A model generated the notes under the pieces. It was not told the origin of the DNA. It saw only the letters and a program-made list of their open reading frames with translations, and did no database searches. From assembly GCA_020746105.1 (NCBI GenBank), contig CM036633.1:10958501-11022500 (forward strand): a DNA stretch of 64,000 bases, read 5' to 3'. Position numbers and translations under genes: made by a program. Origin of the DNA: Trogon surrucura. Lineage: Eukaryota > Chordata > Aves > Trogoniformes > Trogonidae. Of the stretch, positions 60,816 through 64,000 are shown piece after piece (the first letter of the stretch is position 1; every line of letters begins with the position of its first letter).

Positions 60816-60896
60816 GATGCAACTGGGAGAGGAGGATGCAGTTGGGAGAGGAGGATGCAGTTGGGAGAGGGAGATGCAGTCGGGAGAGGGGGATGC
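60816..60896. repeat. 19-bp minisatellite, four copies plus a partial
   Basis: Units beginning GATGC start at 60816, 60835, 60854, 60873 and (partial) 60892, an exact 19-bp period. The typical unit is GATGCAGTTGGGAGAGGAG, with one to four differences between copies. The period is not a multiple of three, so open frames running through it are not evidence of a protein repeat. Confidence 0.95.
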
Positions 60897-63800
60897 TGGT
60901 CTGGGATCACTGAGAATGGGGAGAGCCATGGCAGGAAGGGCCGTGGGAGTCCCTGAGCATCCCAAGATGAGATGAGCCAGGATGTGGGGCTAGACAAGGA
61001 GACACACTTGAGTAGCAGCAACATCTGACTTTCTACAGGCTGGCGCTGTCACAGGCTGGTTCCTCCAGATGTGGAGTTAGTCCTGGCCACCAGTCTCACA
61101 GCACTCCTCCATCCTGCTCCTTTTTTCCACTCAGAAAGCAGCTGCCCAGATGACCTGTAACCATTCAACACACTTCCTAAGGCTCCCACGCACTCCTCAA
61201 GAGCAAGTCCTCAGTTCTAAGTGATATCAGGAAAAAGTAAATATTAGATATCTCTATCTTGTGCCTGAGTAAACATGGATGCTGAGCTGGATGTTGATGT
61301 GGTGTGAAAGCCTGCATTTCTTCTGAGATGTGCTTATGGCAGTGGTGAATTGGGCTCTCGGCTATGGCCAGAAGCAGTTTATGAGCCAAAGAACACCCCC
61401 TGCACTCAGCTATTGTCATTCTTTCTGCTGTAGCCTTCAGGCTGAGAAAGTAATCGTGTCCTCCTGACCAAGACAAACAAAAATGCCTCTAACTCTGTAC
61501 CCAGCCAGAAACAGCTGGGTGCTGTTGAGCAATGTAAGTTGTTCTCGTTCTCCTTCCAGACCCCCCAAGCCACCTCCAGCATGGGTGGAGAACTCTGCGG
61601 GGATTCCCATGCAAAAGGAACAAGCCGTATACCCTGCGCTTGGCAATTGGCTGGGATGGGGTCTGACTTATATCCACCTTACAGGGCTCCTTGTCACATC
61701 CTGACATCACCCCACGCCCATCTCCATTTCCCCTCATGCTCTGGGTAAAGATGCCCACACCCAGTGCAGCAAAGTGCAGGTTGTCCTGGAGATCTTATTT
61801 GCCATGACAGGTGAAAAGAAGAGCAACTTCAACAAATGCTGTGCCCTACACTCTGTCCCAGGGATAAATTGCTTAGTTGTTGCCAGCGTTGGAAGAACCA
61901 CTCAGAAAGCTGTGAAAGCAAGCAAGAAATCCCAGCGTACACAATGCTGGAGGGACGAGGGGAGGAGTAAGTTTAATGGCCTGCATGAATTGTCAAGCAA
62001 ACCCTCTGCAGACTTCAGCATCTTCAGTGGCACATTCTCATTCTGACACAGAAGCGACATTTATAGGTCGTAACTCTGAGGAGCAGTTGGTCTCTCTGGC
62101 ACTATTACACTTAAATGTGAAGGGCTTCATCTGCTGACTATCACGGTGGAAAAGGCAAGTTGAGCAGTTAAAGTAACAGTTCAGGAAGATCCCCCGAGGA
62201 TGGAGTGAGCAAAAGAGAATAATCAGGCATTTCCACAACTTGCCCCTGTAGTGTATTAGTTTCTGGCGACTAAGCTGCTTTTAGCTTTCCCAGTTTATTT
62301 TTAATCGTGACTATCGAATATACTGCTCGTATTCCCATTGCATTTATAATTCTAATTGGCTATCTAACTAAATAGCCTGCAGATCTGTGTGCTGGGAAAC
62401 ATGCTGTGCAGATGTGTCCGTCTGTGTGCACGCACACACAAACCTGCACATCCGCACACCCCTGCCCTCACACATACAGCCTTAAAAAAACTAGTCAGAG
62501 ATTGAATTAGCTTAGAAATGGAGCATCTGCACAACCAATAATTTCATTACTGGGGAAAGCAGGAAACTGTGTTTCTCAATGAAGCTCAGATTATGAATCC
62601 GGTCATTTGCATTGGAATTTTAATAGGTTTGTACAAAAAAGGACTGGCACACATCAGTTCTTCTTTGAATGAGACATAATGTGAGGGAGATGCTGCAGGC
62701 TCTCGCACAGACGCTGGACGGGGAGGAAGTCGTGGCATGCTGCTGGTAGCACATCCCCACTAGTCATACAAAAAAGCAGATGAAGAATTGGTGCCCATGG
62801 TCTGCTGGGCCGTTCCCTCTGTGGAGGGAGCAAATTGTTGCTTAAAACGATTTAATATCTGTGCCTCGTCTGGTGGCTGTAACTCTTTGCTACAGGGGGA
62901 CAATGACAGGCAGCACTCCCGGGCTTGGACCAGTCCCCTGAGCATGGCCATGCTGGGCTGAGATCTGAGAAGCTTTCCTGAATGAGGAAGGAGGATTCTA
63001 TTGCTGGGTCAGGTCTGAATGCTTGGATAACCCGCTCTAGAAAGAGGAACCGTACCCTGCGATCCAGTCCTGCATGGATGATGATGATGTGCAAGCACCA
63101 TTTTTCATAGGGAAGGACTAGCTCTTGCTTTTATGTATTGTTTTCCCCTTCCATAAGGCCAGACTGGTTCACATGGGAGGAATCAGCAGCTGTTGCGACA
63201 GTTCCACATTTGGGATGATGCTTCTTCTGTGGGATCTGGGCCTCCTTGCAGTCCTAGCAGGCTGATGAGGCTTCAGGGGTGGGCAGAAAATTATGGGAGA
63301 CTTACCTTTTCCCATAAGCAGAAATTCTCCGTGGCTCCCTTTGGAGTGACAGAGAGGAAAACTACATCTCCCAGAAGCCCCAGGAAGGAACAGGATGAGA
63401 TTTTAAGGGTGGGCTTGATTTTCTTCCCAAACGAATGGAAAATCAACGTCTGATTGGCAGGTTATGCCTTTTGTTTTCAGGAGTGCTGAAGAAGTTCACA
63501 AGAGCCGGAAAAGGCATATATTTCATTAGTTTTGCAAGAGATTTTGTCAGAGAGACACATGCACACACAGAAATCAGACAGTTCGGCTCACATTTCTGTC
63601 TGCCTACACTTTTCCTGCAGGATGCTTGCTAATATGAAATATTAAAAGTGCCATATCCTTTCCTTCACATATTTCTTCATATTCAGTCTGGCCACTCACT
63701 TGATATGTAAATAAAGTGTACCACCACTCTATAAAATGCAGATACGCTGCATTATTTAAGCTGCAAAGGCGATGCATCATCCGTTATGTGGCTCGTTGGG

Positions 63801-64000
63801 GGAGCCCCGCTGTGTATTTGGCAATAAAGCCTCAGAGCGCCTCATCAGAAACAGCAGTTGGTCCAGGGGAAGTTCATTTATGCATGAAATATTCACAGAG
63901 CAACAATGCAAACCTTAAACATCAGTAATTGTTAGATTTCTATTGCCTCTAACTAGTGTCTCTAAATTATTGCAAAAGACCAGCCAATTTGCAAATTACA
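60897..64000. other. Non-coding stretch to the window end
   Basis: No gene recognised. A CA-rich stretch lies at 62425-62480. A/T-rich, repeat-poor parts at 62260-62400, 62490-62660 (octamer ATTTGCAT at 62605-62612) and 63630-64000 look like conserved non-coding DNA. Overlapping antisense frames at 61437-61758 are chance-like. Confidence 0.5.

Overview
This is vertebrate nuclear DNA, most likely from a bird. Three signs point that way. The only unmistakable protein-coding sequence is a CR1 LINE retrotransposon (about 21098-24294). A second, older CR1 3' end lies at 38549-38766. Interspersed repeats are otherwise sparse. Crocodilians and turtles also carry CR1, so bird is an inference; a short piece at 49795-49843 resembling an avian LTR start supports it weakly. 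There are no bacterial operons, CRISPR arrays, or rRNA or tRNA genes that I can support.

Apart from CR1 the window looks like a gene desert or the inside of a very large intron. No host exon could be recognised. The many 60-200 residue open frames have no recognisable domain and behave like chance frames. One 222-bp frame on the minus strand (31798-32019), bounded by AG and GTAAGA, is noted as a weak exon candidate.

Layout. 1-21097: unique non-coding DNA with short simple repeats, a compact nest of hairpins (8653-8727), possible MIR relics and a G-quadruplex motif (18846-18880). 21098-24294: CR1 on the plus strand, 5'-truncated inside ORF1, with an intact ORF2 (endonuclease plus reverse transcriptase) and the typical 3' hairpin and octamer tail. 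24295-38458: non-coding, with A/T-rich stretches that look like conserved non-coding elements, a MIR-like relic (30588-30745), a CpG-rich spot (32811-33035), foldback sequences (33438-33548 and 33961-33985) and a 35-bp duplication (35239-35300). 38459-38766: a small tandem array abutting a CR1 3' fragment. 38767-59560: non-coding, with MIR-like relics, a possible LTR start flanked by 9-bp direct repeats (49786-49852), a (TC)n run and a T-tract-rich domain (54060-54740). 59560-60640: a CpG-rich spot followed by about 950 bp of A/T-rich, homeodomain/POU-site-rich sequence, the best-looking enhancer candidate. 60816-60896: a 19-bp minisatellite. 60897-64000: non-coding.

The two CR1 reading frames belong together. 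ORF1 (here only its esterase-like C-terminal end) and ORF2 would act on the element's own RNA, with the 3' hairpin and octamers as the priming site for target-primed reverse transcription. I found no new multi-gene system. The best leads are the intact CR1 ORF2, the unexplained inverted-repeat structures and the enhancer-like A/T-rich islands.
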